Shown: positions 27,906 through 36,073 of the stretch, piece after piece | How the letters are laid out: each line of letters opens with the position of its first letter | Numbering within the stretch: the stretch's first letter is position 1 | Origin: an uncultured Bacteroidales bacterium | GTDB taxonomy: Bacteria; Bacteroidota; Bacteroidia; Bacteroidales; FEN-979 | Direction of reading: 5' to 3' | Assembly: GCA_903824935.1 (NCBI GenBank) | Contig: CAIJYT010000178.1 | Location: forward strand, 1-48,305 | Length of the DNA stretch: 48,305 nt | Notes under the pieces: model-generated | Told to the model about the DNA's origin: nothing | The model's database searches: none | The model's input: the letters and a program-made list of their open reading frames with translations, nothing else | Program-made: the position numbers and the translations under genes

Positions 27906-28870
27906 TTATAGTCTTTGCATTTTCCAACACCGTCTTTGCATGAAATTGCATTCACAAGATTTGTAAGCACCAGGTTTATCGGGGTCTTGATGTAATGCTT
28001 GCGTCCGTAATCGACGATCTTCCCGTTCATGTAGTCGATCTCCGTCTCCCGCTTATTGATAAGGTCAACTGCAAGTGACGGCATGTGGTTCCCGGCATTA
28101 TTAAGGTACCTGATGGCAAGCTTGATGAAGTTATCGGGAAGTTTGATCTCTTCTGCATTGGCTACCTGCACTGCTTCGTAAAGGATCTGCTCTATGATCT
28201 CAAGTGTATCTCCGTTGTTCATGGCCTCCTTCATCGTAAGCCTGGAAATGGCGCAAAGCGGGCTCAGGGCCGCATTGAGAATGGTTTTTTCCCATATCTT
28301 GTCAATAATCGCAAACGAGTTGGCCGGTTCCGTTGTGAGGCCAACACTGCTCAAGGTTGCTGCCAGCCATTTTGCCAGCTCCCCCTGTGAATCGTCCATA
28401 GAACCAATGAAATTCGGGGCATTGAAGAAGTTGATCCCCACAACGTTGGGAGCCTGCAGGTTACCGGCGAAGTTTATGACCATCCTTAGGATAGACGAAT
28501 TGGGAAAATGACGAAGGTACTTTTTCCTTATATCGATACCGTTCTGGGCGCTGAGAAGGAACACATCCTTTTTCAGGTTCTCTTTCACCATATCGACGAT
28601 CTTGTCGACATGATAGTCCTTGACAGCCGAAATGAGGATATCGAAATCATGTTCCAGCATCTCCTCAACCGAGTAATAGACATATTTGAAGAATGACTTT
28701 TTTTCAAGATGGAGGACAATCTCACTGCCTTCCTTACGAATGAGGTTTAGCTTTTCCCTGTCGAGGTCGGTAATGGCAACCTCGCATCCTGCAGCTTTGA
28801 AATGTACAGCCAGCGTCTGTCCGATCGGGCCCAGGCCGATAATCCCGATAGTGTAATTCTTGTGGTCCAT
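27902..28870 (-). CDS. Ketopantoate reductase (PanE/ApbA) family protein
   Basis: A 322-residue NAD(P)-dependent reductase. The N-terminal Rossmann motif is GIIGLGPIGQTLA, and the C-terminal helical ApbA domain holds KIWEKTILNAALSPLCAI, where the lysine matches the family's catalytic residue. 2-Dehydropantoate reductase is the best-known activity, but many relatives in catabolic clusters act on other 2-oxo or cyclic ketone substrates. Placed between the acyl-CoA synthetase and had in one transcription unit, it probably has a role in aromatic or alicyclic catabolism, not pantothenate synthesis. The reaction is unknown. Confidence 0.8.
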   Translation of the reverse strand: MDHKNYTIGIIGLGPIGQTLAVHFKAAGCEVAITDLDREKLNLIRKEGSEIVLHLEKKSFFKYVYYSVEEMLEHDFDILISAVKDYHVDKIVDMVKENLKKDVFLLSAQNGIDIRKKYLRHFPNSSILRMVINFAGNLQAPNVVGINFFNAPNFIGSMDDSQGELAKWLAATLSSVGLTTEPANSFAIIDKIWEKTILNAALSPLCAISRLTMKEAMNNGDTLEIIEQILYEAVQVANAEEIKLPDNFIKLAIRYLNNAGNHMPSLAVDLINKRETEIDYMNGKIVDYGRKHYIKTPINLVLTNLVNAISCKDGVGKCKDYK

Positions 28871-28901
28871 GTTCTATATTGTTGTTAAGAATTTCTCATT
28901 A

Positions 28902-31010
28902 CTAAAGTATGATCCTTGCATCCACAGCACAGATTGCATCATCTATAGCAAACAGTGGGTTCAGATCCAGCTCCCTGATAGCTGGGAAATCGGCACACAG
29001 CATGGAAACACGTTGTATAACCTCAGTTGCCTTCTCCCTGTTTATCCCTTTTTCTCCCCTAAACCCGTCGATAAGGGCCGAAGCTTTGATCGAGCTTATC
29101 ATCTCCATGGCTTCAGTGTCGCTTACAGGACTTATTGCAAAAGCAACATCTTTCAGGACTTCAACAAAGATCCCCCCCAGGCCGAACATCAGGATATGAC
29201 CTGTTCCTTCAGATGCCTTTGCTCCTATAATTAACTCCCTGCCTGGTTTAAGGAATTTCTGTACCAGGAATTTCATCCCTCCTCCGAGCGCCGTTTTCAT
29301 TTTCTCAACCGCAGCTTGTATTTCCCCGGAGTTTTTCAGGTTTACCGCGACACCGCCCACATCACTTTTATGAATGATGGTTTCCGAATCGACTTTGACT
29401 ACGACAGGATAACCTATCTGGGTTGCATTATAAACAACTTCCTTAACATCGGATGCCACTTTCCATGGAGTGACAGGGATTTTATATGCTTCAAGGATGG
29501 AATACACTTCATTGGCCGTCAGGACTTCCCTGTTCATGTGCTTTGCATTATCCAGTATCCTGGCAACATTTCCCCTGCTGACATCATTAAAGATCCTGAC
29601 AGTTCCTTTTTCCGAACTTAATATTTTGTTGTATCTGACCAGTGAATACATTGCCCTTGCTGCAGTTTCCGCGAAATCGAAACACGGTATCCCTCCTTCA
29701 TTGAGAATTTTTGAGGTTCCTGCCCATTTTTCCTTATCGGTCATGTAATTGCAGACGATGGGCTTGTTACCTGCCTTAGCAGCTGCCGCAATTTCGCGGG
29801 CAACGTTTTCACAGTCGACAAAAGGAGGGGTGACAAAATTCAGGTAAATGCTGTCGAACTGATCTTCGTTCATCATCACTTCAAGTGCGCTTTTAAAATG
29901 AGCCGGCCCGGCTGTGGCAACCACATCAAGAGGGTTCCTGATAGAAGCTGATTCAAGCATGCTGCCCTTAAGTGTCTCTGCAGCTTTGGCTGAAAGGGGC
30001 GGTATCACAAGCCCGCAGCTGACAAGTTCATCGATGGCAATGACTGAAGGGCCTCCGGTGTTTGTAATAATCCCGACCCTGTTGCCTTTCGGGACTGGTT
30101 GGGAAGAAAGAGCCACGGCAGCATGGCAGAGTTCTTCCTGGTTGGTAAAAGCCAGTATCCCTGCTTTCCTGAAAATGAGGTCCATGGAAATGCTGCCTGC
30201 CAGTCCCCCTATATGGGACCTGGAAGCCTCGGCTCCTTTATCAGTCCTCCCGGCTGTGATGGCAAGAACAGGCTTGCGTGCAGTAACCTTCCTTACGACT
30301 TCAATAAACTCAAGAGGATTTTCAAGGCTTTCGGCGTAAAGCACAATAGCCCTGGTACCTTCATCCTTACCGTAATAGCTGATAAATTCAGTGATCGATA
30401 CGTCGGAACCATTGCCGTTCGAGGCGTACATCCTCTGCCCTACCCCCATGTCGTAGAAGGCCTGCATCAGCACGGCTCCCACTCCGCCGCTCTGGGCAAC
30501 AACCGAGATATAACCCGGCTGCGGGTAAGTAAAAGTAAAATTGCAGTAAGCATTTATTGCAGGATCGGAATTGATGATCCCCTGGCAGTTAGGACCAACG
30601 ATACGTATCCCGTACTTTTTGGCCCTTGCCAGGAAATCGTCTTCGAGAGCCTGGCCTTCAGGTCCCATTTCCTTGAATCCTGCGGTGTTGATGATGACGG
30701 CTTTGATTCCTTTTTTCCCGCATTCTTCCACCGCATCAGGCACAAAAGGAGGAGGGATCACTATATGCGCAAGATCTACAGGTCCCGGGATATCCAGAAC
30801 CGAGGCATAAGCTTTGAGCCCGCGGATCTCATCGACTTTCGGGTTTACCGGGTAGACCGGCCCGGTGAATTTATAATGCAGCAGGTTTTTAATGATCACA
30901 TTCCCTATGGAGAGTTCCTTGGCTGAAGCGCCTATCAGTGCAACGGCCCTTGGTTTGAATAAGTGATCGAGATTATCGTTCATTGGTTTCGGGTTCTGCG
31001 GTTTGTTCAA
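28902..31010 (-). CDS. ADP-forming acyl-CoA synthetase, fused alpha and beta chains
   Basis: A 702-residue NDP-forming acetate/acyl-CoA ligase. Residues 1 to about 460 form the CoA-binding and ligase alpha part (LIGAS; the phosphohistidine loop SRSHIGGLAG near residue 267). From about 490 on there is an ATP-grasp beta part (YPVVVKVDSETIIHKSDVGGV). Both chains are in one polypeptide, as in many bacteria. The enzyme can make ATP from acyl-CoA, ADP and phosphate, or run in reverse to activate acids. It overlaps bcrD by four bases. It could recover ATP from acetyl-CoA or supply aromatic CoA esters; the acyl group is not known. An internal ATG at residue 10 is an alternative start. Confidence 0.93.
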   Translation of the reverse strand: MNKPQNPKPMNDNLDHLFKPRAVALIGASAKELSIGNVIIKNLLHYKFTGPVYPVNPKVDEIRGLKAYASVLDIPGPVDLAHIVIPPPFVPDAVEECGKKGIKAVIINTAGFKEMGPEGQALEDDFLARAKKYGIRIVGPNCQGIINSDPAINAYCNFTFTYPQPGYISVVAQSGGVGAVLMQAFYDMGVGQRMYASNGNGSDVSITEFISYYGKDEGTRAIVLYAESLENPLEFIEVVRKVTARKPVLAITAGRTDKGAEASRSHIGGLAGSISMDLIFRKAGILAFTNQEELCHAAVALSSQPVPKGNRVGIITNTGGPSVIAIDELVSCGLVIPPLSAKAAETLKGSMLESASIRNPLDVVATAGPAHFKSALEVMMNEDQFDSIYLNFVTPPFVDCENVAREIAAAAKAGNKPIVCNYMTDKEKWAGTSKILNEGGIPCFDFAETAARAMYSLVRYNKILSSEKGTVRIFNDVSRGNVARILDNAKHMNREVLTANEVYSILEAYKIPVTPWKVASDVKEVVYNATQIGYPVVVKVDSETIIHKSDVGGVAVNLKNSGEIQAAVEKMKTALGGGMKFLVQKFLKPGRELIIGAKASEGTGHILMFGLGGIFVEVLKDVAFAISPVSDTEAMEMISSIKASALIDGFRGEKGINREKATEVIQRVSMLCADFPAIRELDLNPLFAIDDAICAVDARIIL

Positions 31011-31837
31011 TTTTTTGAGCTTAATTTCTGATGACGGAAACCGCCCCAGATGGCAGCACCTATTGCACCTGCATAGATTGACTCATGATGCGCCCTTACT
31101 TCCAGGCCGAGTTTGCTTTCAGCAATGAGTTCCTGCACCGCCTGCACCATTCCCACATTCATGGCCATACCACCCGTCAAAGCCACAGGTGAAACAGCTT
31201 TTAACGAAGAAAGCAACTTGACGATCTTGTTTGCAATGGAGAGATGGATGCCCTTGATGATGTCAGGAGTCGCTATCCCCCTGGAAACCATATTGATCAC
31301 ATCGGTTTCGGCAAGCACCGAGCAAATTCCCGAAGGAGTTTCAGGCGAGTTGGACTTAAGCGAAACAGCGCCAACATCCTCAATGGAAAGCCCCAGATAA
31401 CGGCTGATATTCTCTATAAACTGCCCGGATCCCGAAGCACATTGCCCTGTCATTTTATAATCGAGCACCCTTCCCAGTTCATTGATCTTGATAGCTCTCA
31501 CGTAAAGGGCCCCCATATCGACCACCGTTACCGAACCCGGGCAGAGAAAAATCCCTCCCCTTGCATGAGTGGTCATGCTGTAGAAATGCCCGCGTTTGCG
31601 CTGCAGCATCTCCCCTTCGCCGGTGGATGCCAGGTATGCAATATCTTTCACCGACAGCTTATTCCTTTCAAGAAGGGCGTCTATCAGCTGGTCGGCCACC
31701 ATTTCGGGGTTCCTCTTCCTGATCTTTTCCATCTGCTGGTCAATAATGACGGGCTCACCGTTATAACTCAACAGCACAGCCTTTATAATGCTGCTTCCTA
31801 CGTCAACCCCGATGGTATATATACTCTGATCTTTCAT
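31007..31837 (-). CDS. bcrD: Benzoyl-CoA reductase subunit D
   Basis: A 276-residue ASKHA-fold ATPase subunit of class I benzoyl-CoA reductase. It has GVDVGSSIIKAVL at the N-terminus, the BcrD/BadG-type stretch HFYSMTTHARGGIF, and cluster-bridging cysteines in GQCASGSGQFIENI and SGICSVLAETDVINMVSRGI. Length matches Thauera BcrD (about 280). With BcrA it hydrolyses ATP to drive electrons from ferredoxin to the catalytic BcrBC pair. It is the fourth gene in the order bcrC-B-A-D and overlaps the acyl-CoA synthetase gene by four bases. Confidence 0.96.
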   Translation of the reverse strand: MKDQSIYTIGVDVGSSIIKAVLLSYNGEPVIIDQQMEKIRKRNPEMVADQLIDALLERNKLSVKDIAYLASTGEGEMLQRKRGHFYSMTTHARGGIFLCPGSVTVVDMGALYVRAIKINELGRVLDYKMTGQCASGSGQFIENISRYLGLSIEDVGAVSLKSNSPETPSGICSVLAETDVINMVSRGIATPDIIKGIHLSIANKIVKLLSSLKAVSPVALTGGMAMNVGMVQAVQELIAESKLGLEVRAHHESIYAGAIGAAIWGGFRHQKLSSKN

Positions 31838-31873
31838 TTTACTGCGGATGTTTGTTTCCCGTCCTCCGGCGGA

Positions 31874-33256
31874 TTAGTTTATTACATTTCTTCTGGCAAA
31901 CATGGCTCCACCGAGGGCTCCCATGAAAATGGAATCGGTATGTACATTGATTTTAATATCCTTTCCGTAATTCTGAATCACCAGGTCGGATACATATTTC
32001 AGAACAGCCTGGTTCCTTGCAACGCCGCCGGTGAAAGTGAACTCATTGCGTACCCCACCCGAACGCGCCAGCAAAGACATTGCACGCATAACAATAGCCC
32101 GGTGCAGGCCGGCCAGGATATCCGAGCGCTTCTGTCCCACATTCAGGAGCTCCCTGATCTCAGCCGCTGCAAACACCGTGCAGGTCGAACAGATATTCAC
32201 CTCTTTTGTCGCCTCTATGGCAAGCGGGCCAAGCTCGTTCAACGATATATTGAATTCATCGGCTATGTATCCTAGGTATCTTCCGCAGCCTGCAGCACAG
32301 CGGTCATTCATATAAAAACTTGTAACAAGCCCATGGCTGTCAACCTGGATCGCCTTGGTATCCTGCCCGCCAATGTCAAGAACTGTCCTGGTATCGGGGA
32401 ATACAGCGTGGGCGCCAAAAGCATGACAAAGGATCTCCGAGCGTATCGACTTCTCGGGGAAAGGCAGCAGAGCCCTGCCGTAACCCGTGCCTACCATGTC
32501 GGTGATATGAATATCGAGGCCGGCAACAAAACCGATATGGCCCTTCAGTGAATCATATATCCTTTTATAATTACCCTTAAGCAGGTTCAGTTCGCTGTCA
32601 AAAGCAAGGCCGGATTCTTCGGATGAGGATTCACCAAGCCCGGCATATTTATCGTTCAGCAAGGCCATGGAATGATCGACGAGCTCTCTGAAATCATATT
32701 CAGTAAGTTCGTTCTCAACTTTGGTGATGCTTTTGTCGTATACAAGCATCATTGGTTCGAAAAAATCCTTACCGAGTCCTGCAATTTCCTTGTTATACCT
32801 TTCACTGACGATATCCCTGAAAAACTGGTTCTTGCTGCCGAGCTGCCCTGTAAGAAACTCATCCAGGACCGACGGCCCTATCCTGCTTACAATACCATCA
32901 ACGTAGCCTGATATCGCATCCCTTTTTTCACCTGAAAAAGTAGTGGTTATCGTATCACGGAATTCCACGCTCAGCCTGTCGAGCCTGCGTTTGAACTGCA
33001 GGTACTGGAATACCGATTCAACATCGCGGATATACCTTTTATAATCGGGCCTGCTCTCAATCTCATCCTGAAGCTTCATCTTCAGAAGAGTGAACCTCGC
33101 ATTATAGGTGGCTTCCAAACGTGCTATCTCCGTGGCTACCGTATAATTTGCCCTGGTATTTGTTATGCCCCTGCCGATGATATGGTCATTTTCATCAATA
33201 ATGATCGCCTTTGAAGTTGTTGACCCAAGATCTATCCCCAGAAAATATTTCTTCAT
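31874..33256 (-). CDS. bcrA: Benzoyl-CoA reductase subunit A
   Basis: A 460-residue ATPase subunit of class I benzoyl-CoA reductase, close to the usual BcrA/BadF length of about 440. It has GIDLGSTTSKAII at the N-terminus and a long helical insertion (about residues 40-235) that sets BcrA apart from BcrD. A second phosphate motif LDIGGQDTKAIQV and cysteine blocks DRCAAGCGRYLGYI and ICSTCTVFAAAEI follow. With BcrD it forms the heterodimer that holds one [4Fe-4S] cluster and spends ATP per electron. It lies 36 bases upstream of bcrD and 66 bases after bcrB. Confidence 0.96.
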   Translation of the reverse strand: MKKYFLGIDLGSTTSKAIIIDENDHIIGRGITNTRANYTVATEIARLEATYNARFTLLKMKLQDEIESRPDYKRYIRDVESVFQYLQFKRRLDRLSVEFRDTITTTFSGEKRDAISGYVDGIVSRIGPSVLDEFLTGQLGSKNQFFRDIVSERYNKEIAGLGKDFFEPMMLVYDKSITKVENELTEYDFRELVDHSMALLNDKYAGLGESSSEESGLAFDSELNLLKGNYKRIYDSLKGHIGFVAGLDIHITDMVGTGYGRALLPFPEKSIRSEILCHAFGAHAVFPDTRTVLDIGGQDTKAIQVDSHGLVTSFYMNDRCAAGCGRYLGYIADEFNISLNELGPLAIEATKEVNICSTCTVFAAAEIRELLNVGQKRSDILAGLHRAIVMRAMSLLARSGGVRNEFTFTGGVARNQAVLKYVSDLVIQNYGKDIKINVHTDSIFMGALGGAMFARRNVIN

Positions 33257-33322
33257 CAGTGTTTATGTTATATTGTAAAATCCCGTCCCCGTTTTCAGGA
33301 GAGCAGGAAGGCCGTTACAGGA

Positions 33323-34606
33323 TCAAGCCGTTTTGATGATCATTTTCCTTTGCTCCAGCATCTGGAAAAATGACTCAAGCCTGTTTTTGATATTCGAGTA
33401 GGAGAAATATCTCGGGTCGACCAGGTCGGATTCAATGAACCCGATAGGTATTTCGAGTTTTTTCTCGAGTTGCTGCATGATCATCAACTGTCCTGCAGAG
33501 AAGGAATTGCAACTTTTTATCGAATTGACCAGGAAGCCGTCGGCATGGTAATCGGTGATGCATTTCGACAGCAGGTCGACTCTTTGTTGAAGATTCAGGT
33601 TGGTGTAACAGTTCATGCAGTATTCGGCAAGGCTTTCAAGTGGTTTATCGGGATTGACACGGAAACCCATATCATAAACCCCTCCCACTTTGGTGTAGGA
33701 TGAGGCTACGATCACGGCTCCCATATCATAAAAAAGTTTCCAGAATTCGCGGAAATGTGTCCAGTTGGGAGGACCTTCTACAACCAGCCTGAAGCGTTCT
33801 TCCTCCATCACACCCTCAGGTGTGATTGGGCCCAGCTTGTTCTCGATGCGTTCACGTATCTCCTTGTACAACTCGGCATAATAATCAACAGCCTGGGGTG
33901 TTCCCCTGAAGCCGCTGTTGATGGGGCCTATGTAATAAACACCGGCAAAATAGGCATCAATAGGAGAAGGACGGTGCTTGGTGGTATCAAAAATATTGAT
34001 GATGTGTTGTTCAACTTTAGAAGAATTCCGCAAGGCAGCTTTCAGTTTTTCCTCATCATATTTATTGCCCGAGACCTGTTCCATCTTGGGGATCACCTCT
34101 TCCTTCAGCTGTTTGACCATATATGCGGTCATCTCAGGTGTTATTTTATGCGCTTCCTGGTAAGGTGTATGCAGAAGGGCAACCGGCACACCGGGATAAA
34201 GGCGCTCGAGGGTTTCGAACCATTTAAGGAAAGTAAAACAGCCGGTATAGCTTAAAAGCAGCAGGTCAGGGTTAGGGATCTTTTCACCCGTGGGGCCGAT
34301 ATTGCCGTTGATCATCATCCCCACATCGCATTTTACATAGGTGCAAACATCTTCGGAATGCCCATGCTGTTCCGCATCACGGATATAATCGCCCGATTTT
34401 TTCCTCATCCCCGACTGAAGTGCATTGATCTCAGGGTATACCGGCAGCATGCCAAATGAAAGAATGAGCTCGGAGATATTACCGGGGACAAAAGTGTACA
34501 CTACCTTTTTACCGGTTTCTTTCGCAGTGCTAAGTTCCATGAAATGATTGGCTATCATCTCTTTCTGGATGATCATGCTGCGTTCTTTTGCTACATCCTT
34601 CGACAT
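33323..34606 (-). CDS. bcrB: Benzoyl-CoA reductase subunit B
   Basis: A 427-residue catalytic subunit of class I benzoyl-CoA reductase. As I recall Thauera BcrB, long stretches are nearly the same, including AEQHGHSEDVCTYVKCDVG, LLLSYTGCFTFLKWFE, VVEGPPNWTHFREFWKLFYD and INSIKSCNSFSAGQL. Cysteines in these blocks are the cluster ligands. With BcrC it binds benzoyl-CoA and performs the two-electron ring reduction to the 1,5-diene. The gene follows bcrC after 23 bases. This is the strongest single family assignment in the cluster. Confidence 0.97.
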   Translation of the reverse strand: MSKDVAKERSMIIQKEMIANHFMELSTAKETGKKVVYTFVPGNISELILSFGMLPVYPEINALQSGMRKKSGDYIRDAEQHGHSEDVCTYVKCDVGMMINGNIGPTGEKIPNPDLLLLSYTGCFTFLKWFETLERLYPGVPVALLHTPYQEAHKITPEMTAYMVKQLKEEVIPKMEQVSGNKYDEEKLKAALRNSSKVEQHIINIFDTTKHRPSPIDAYFAGVYYIGPINSGFRGTPQAVDYYAELYKEIRERIENKLGPITPEGVMEEERFRLVVEGPPNWTHFREFWKLFYDMGAVIVASSYTKVGGVYDMGFRVNPDKPLESLAEYCMNCYTNLNLQQRVDLLSKCITDYHADGFLVNSIKSCNSFSAGQLMIMQQLEKKLEIPIGFIESDLVDPRYFSYSNIKNRLESFFQMLEQRKMIIKTA

Positions 34607-34629
34607 ATGGTTTTATGATAAGCTGTTAT

Positions 34630-35814
34630 TTATTTTTTTAGCTGAAGCGGCTCTTCCCAGAGCTTGATGGAATCGGAGAATGTCCCTACCTGTTCCTTGA
34701 TTACCTTGAACTGCCCGGTATTTTCACTGTAAAGGAAACTGATAAACCGTATATTCCTGTCGTTGCACATCTTCTGCAATATAGGGTGATCGAGCAGGGC
34801 CGGGTCACAGAAACTGGGAGCGGCAAAGATCACACCGTCAACGTTCCTGCTTTTAATCAGTTCCAGAAGCCTGACTTCCTTGGGATTGCCAACATCATAA
34901 ACTGATGACGAGAAAGTGCTTTTCTCAAGATAAGCATCGGTCAATGCTTTTATAGGATCAGCTGTATAAGTATCAATGTTTCCCATGATCCATCTCGAGC
35001 CCAGGAGAAAATCGTCCTCAATAATATAACACCCTGCCATTTCGATAGTTCGGATCAGCCCAAGGGGCGGCTGCTCACAAAAAGCACCCATCACCAGGAC
35101 CCGGATTTTATCGAGAGGCTCACCGTTTTCCTCGATGACCAGGGCTATCACCTTCTCAAGGATGGCGTTATGGTCTTCCACAGGAATGACATATCCTGCG
35201 CGTACTATATTATAAACATCGGCAGCCGTCATTCTCCAGGGAAAGTCCTGCCTGATGGCATAAATACGGTGGATCAATTCACGGTTCCTGTTAAAAAGTG
35301 AGATGGAATGATTGAGCCGTTCAGGAGTAACACTTACACCGTTGATGTCAAAAACTGACTTAAGGACAGTCTGAAGTTCATGGATATAAAACTCCCCGCC
35401 TATATGGGATTTGAAATTCTGGGGAAGATCGAGATATTTCACAAAGGATCCTCTTTCAAGAAGCTGGAACATTCCCGAAAGGTTCCTGATGACATCACAG
35501 ATCGAAGGGAAGATGAAACCGTCAAAGCCTTCAAAATGATTATCCAGGACAAGTTCCATGATACTCCTTGGCATATGGCATATATACGACTGGTAATATG
35601 CATCTCCTTTAAGGATCAGCTTTTTATCTCCCCCTCCAAGGATGCCGACGGCCAGGCCGTTTGCGGCATGTATGATCTCCCGGGGAAAATATACAGGCAT
35701 ATGACCAACCAGGACACGGTCACTGCTCTTTGATTTCCAATTTTTTGCGAAGGAAAAATTCAGGTCGAAGGCCAGTTCCTCACAATGCGCGGATATTTCA
35801 GACAGGGTATTCAG
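34630..35814 (-). CDS. bcrC: Benzoyl-CoA reductase subunit C, probable non-AUG start
   Basis: Catalytic partner of BcrB. Family blocks include GDAYYQSYICHMPRS, FPSICDVIRNLSGMF, GAFCEQPPLGLIRTIE and IFAAPSFCDPALL; their cysteines are cluster ligands. The first ATG (35700) would give 356 residues and lose the N-terminus. In the same frame upstream, residues that fit BcrC continue (FAKNWKSKS, VLVGHMPVYFPREIIHAA) with no ATG, GTG or TTG. A CTG at 35814, seven bases after AAGGGA, gives 394 residues, near the family's 385 or so; a CTG at 35805 is also possible. A small sequencing error upstream cannot be excluded. It is the first gene of the 20-gene cluster. Confidence 0.9.
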   Translation of the reverse strand: MNTLSEISAHCEELAFDLNFSFAKNWKSKSSDRVLVGHMPVYFPREIIHAANGLAVGILGGGDKKLILKGDAYYQSYICHMPRSIMELVLDNHFEGFDGFIFPSICDVIRNLSGMFQLLERGSFVKYLDLPQNFKSHIGGEFYIHELQTVLKSVFDINGVSVTPERLNHSISLFNRNRELIHRIYAIRQDFPWRMTAADVYNIVRAGYVIPVEDHNAILEKVIALVIEENGEPLDKIRVLVMGAFCEQPPLGLIRTIEMAGCYIIEDDFLLGSRWIMGNIDTYTADPIKALTDAYLEKSTFSSSVYDVGNPKEVRLLELIKSRNVDGVIFAAPSFCDPALLDHPILQKMCNDRNIRFISFLYSENTGQFKVIKEQVGTFSDSIKLWEEPLQLKK

Positions 35815-35821
35815 AGTGCAA

Positions 35822-35827
35822 TCCCTT
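35822..35827 (-). promoter_or_regulatory. Shine-Dalgarno-like site for the CTG start of bcrC
   Basis: AAGGGA on the minus strand ends seven bases before the CTG at 35814. The spacing is ideal, and no in-frame ATG, GTG or TTG exists upstream of 35700 in this frame. The motif decides between CTG starts at 35814 and 35805 in favour of 35814. Confidence 0.4.
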
Positions 35828-35915
35828 ATTAAGTGAATAAATATAAATATGCTTTGTGGAACCAGTAAAGAGCGAGCTTTGGCAGCTAAGGATCAGATAT
35901 CTTCGAAAGAGCATC

Positions 35916-35946
35916 CAAATGTAAAAAAAAAAATCGATTTAATCAA
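35916..35946 (-). promoter_or_regulatory. Bacteroidetes-type promoter of the benzoyl-CoA cluster
   Basis: On the minus strand TACATTTG (35923-35916) matches TAnnTTTG exactly. A TTG (35946-35944) lies 20 bases upstream, the expected minus-33 position; the spacer contains a run of 11 T. Transcription would begin near 35909, leaving about 95 bases of leader before the CTG start of bcrC. It is the only convincing promoter found upstream of the 20 co-directional genes. Confidence 0.6.
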
Positions 35947-36021
35947 TTATTGACATAGTTCTTTTTATGATTATTTAACATAATCTTAATATCCTTTTCA
36001 TTGGATAATACATTGGATTTC

Positions 36022-36052
36022 TTGGCAGAATCCCTTATTTTTTCTACTTTCG
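36022..36052 (+). promoter_or_regulatory. Promoter-like pair before the truncated flavoprotein start
   Basis: TTGG (36022-36025), a 19-base spacer and TACTTTCG (36045-36052; one mismatch to TAnnTTTG) precede the ATG at 36074. With the bcr promoter it makes the stretch 35815-36073 a divergent intergenic region, AT-rich and otherwise empty. Confidence 0.45.
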
Positions 36053-36073
36053 CAGATTGCAAAAAAAATCCTT

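Noticed and set aside
35700-35912. A 38-codon ORF (ATG at 35914) as a leader peptide of the bcr operon
   Set aside because: It is short, has no regulatory codon run or attenuator-like hairpin, and may only reflect a frame error relative to bcrC. Kept as a note under the bcrC start question.
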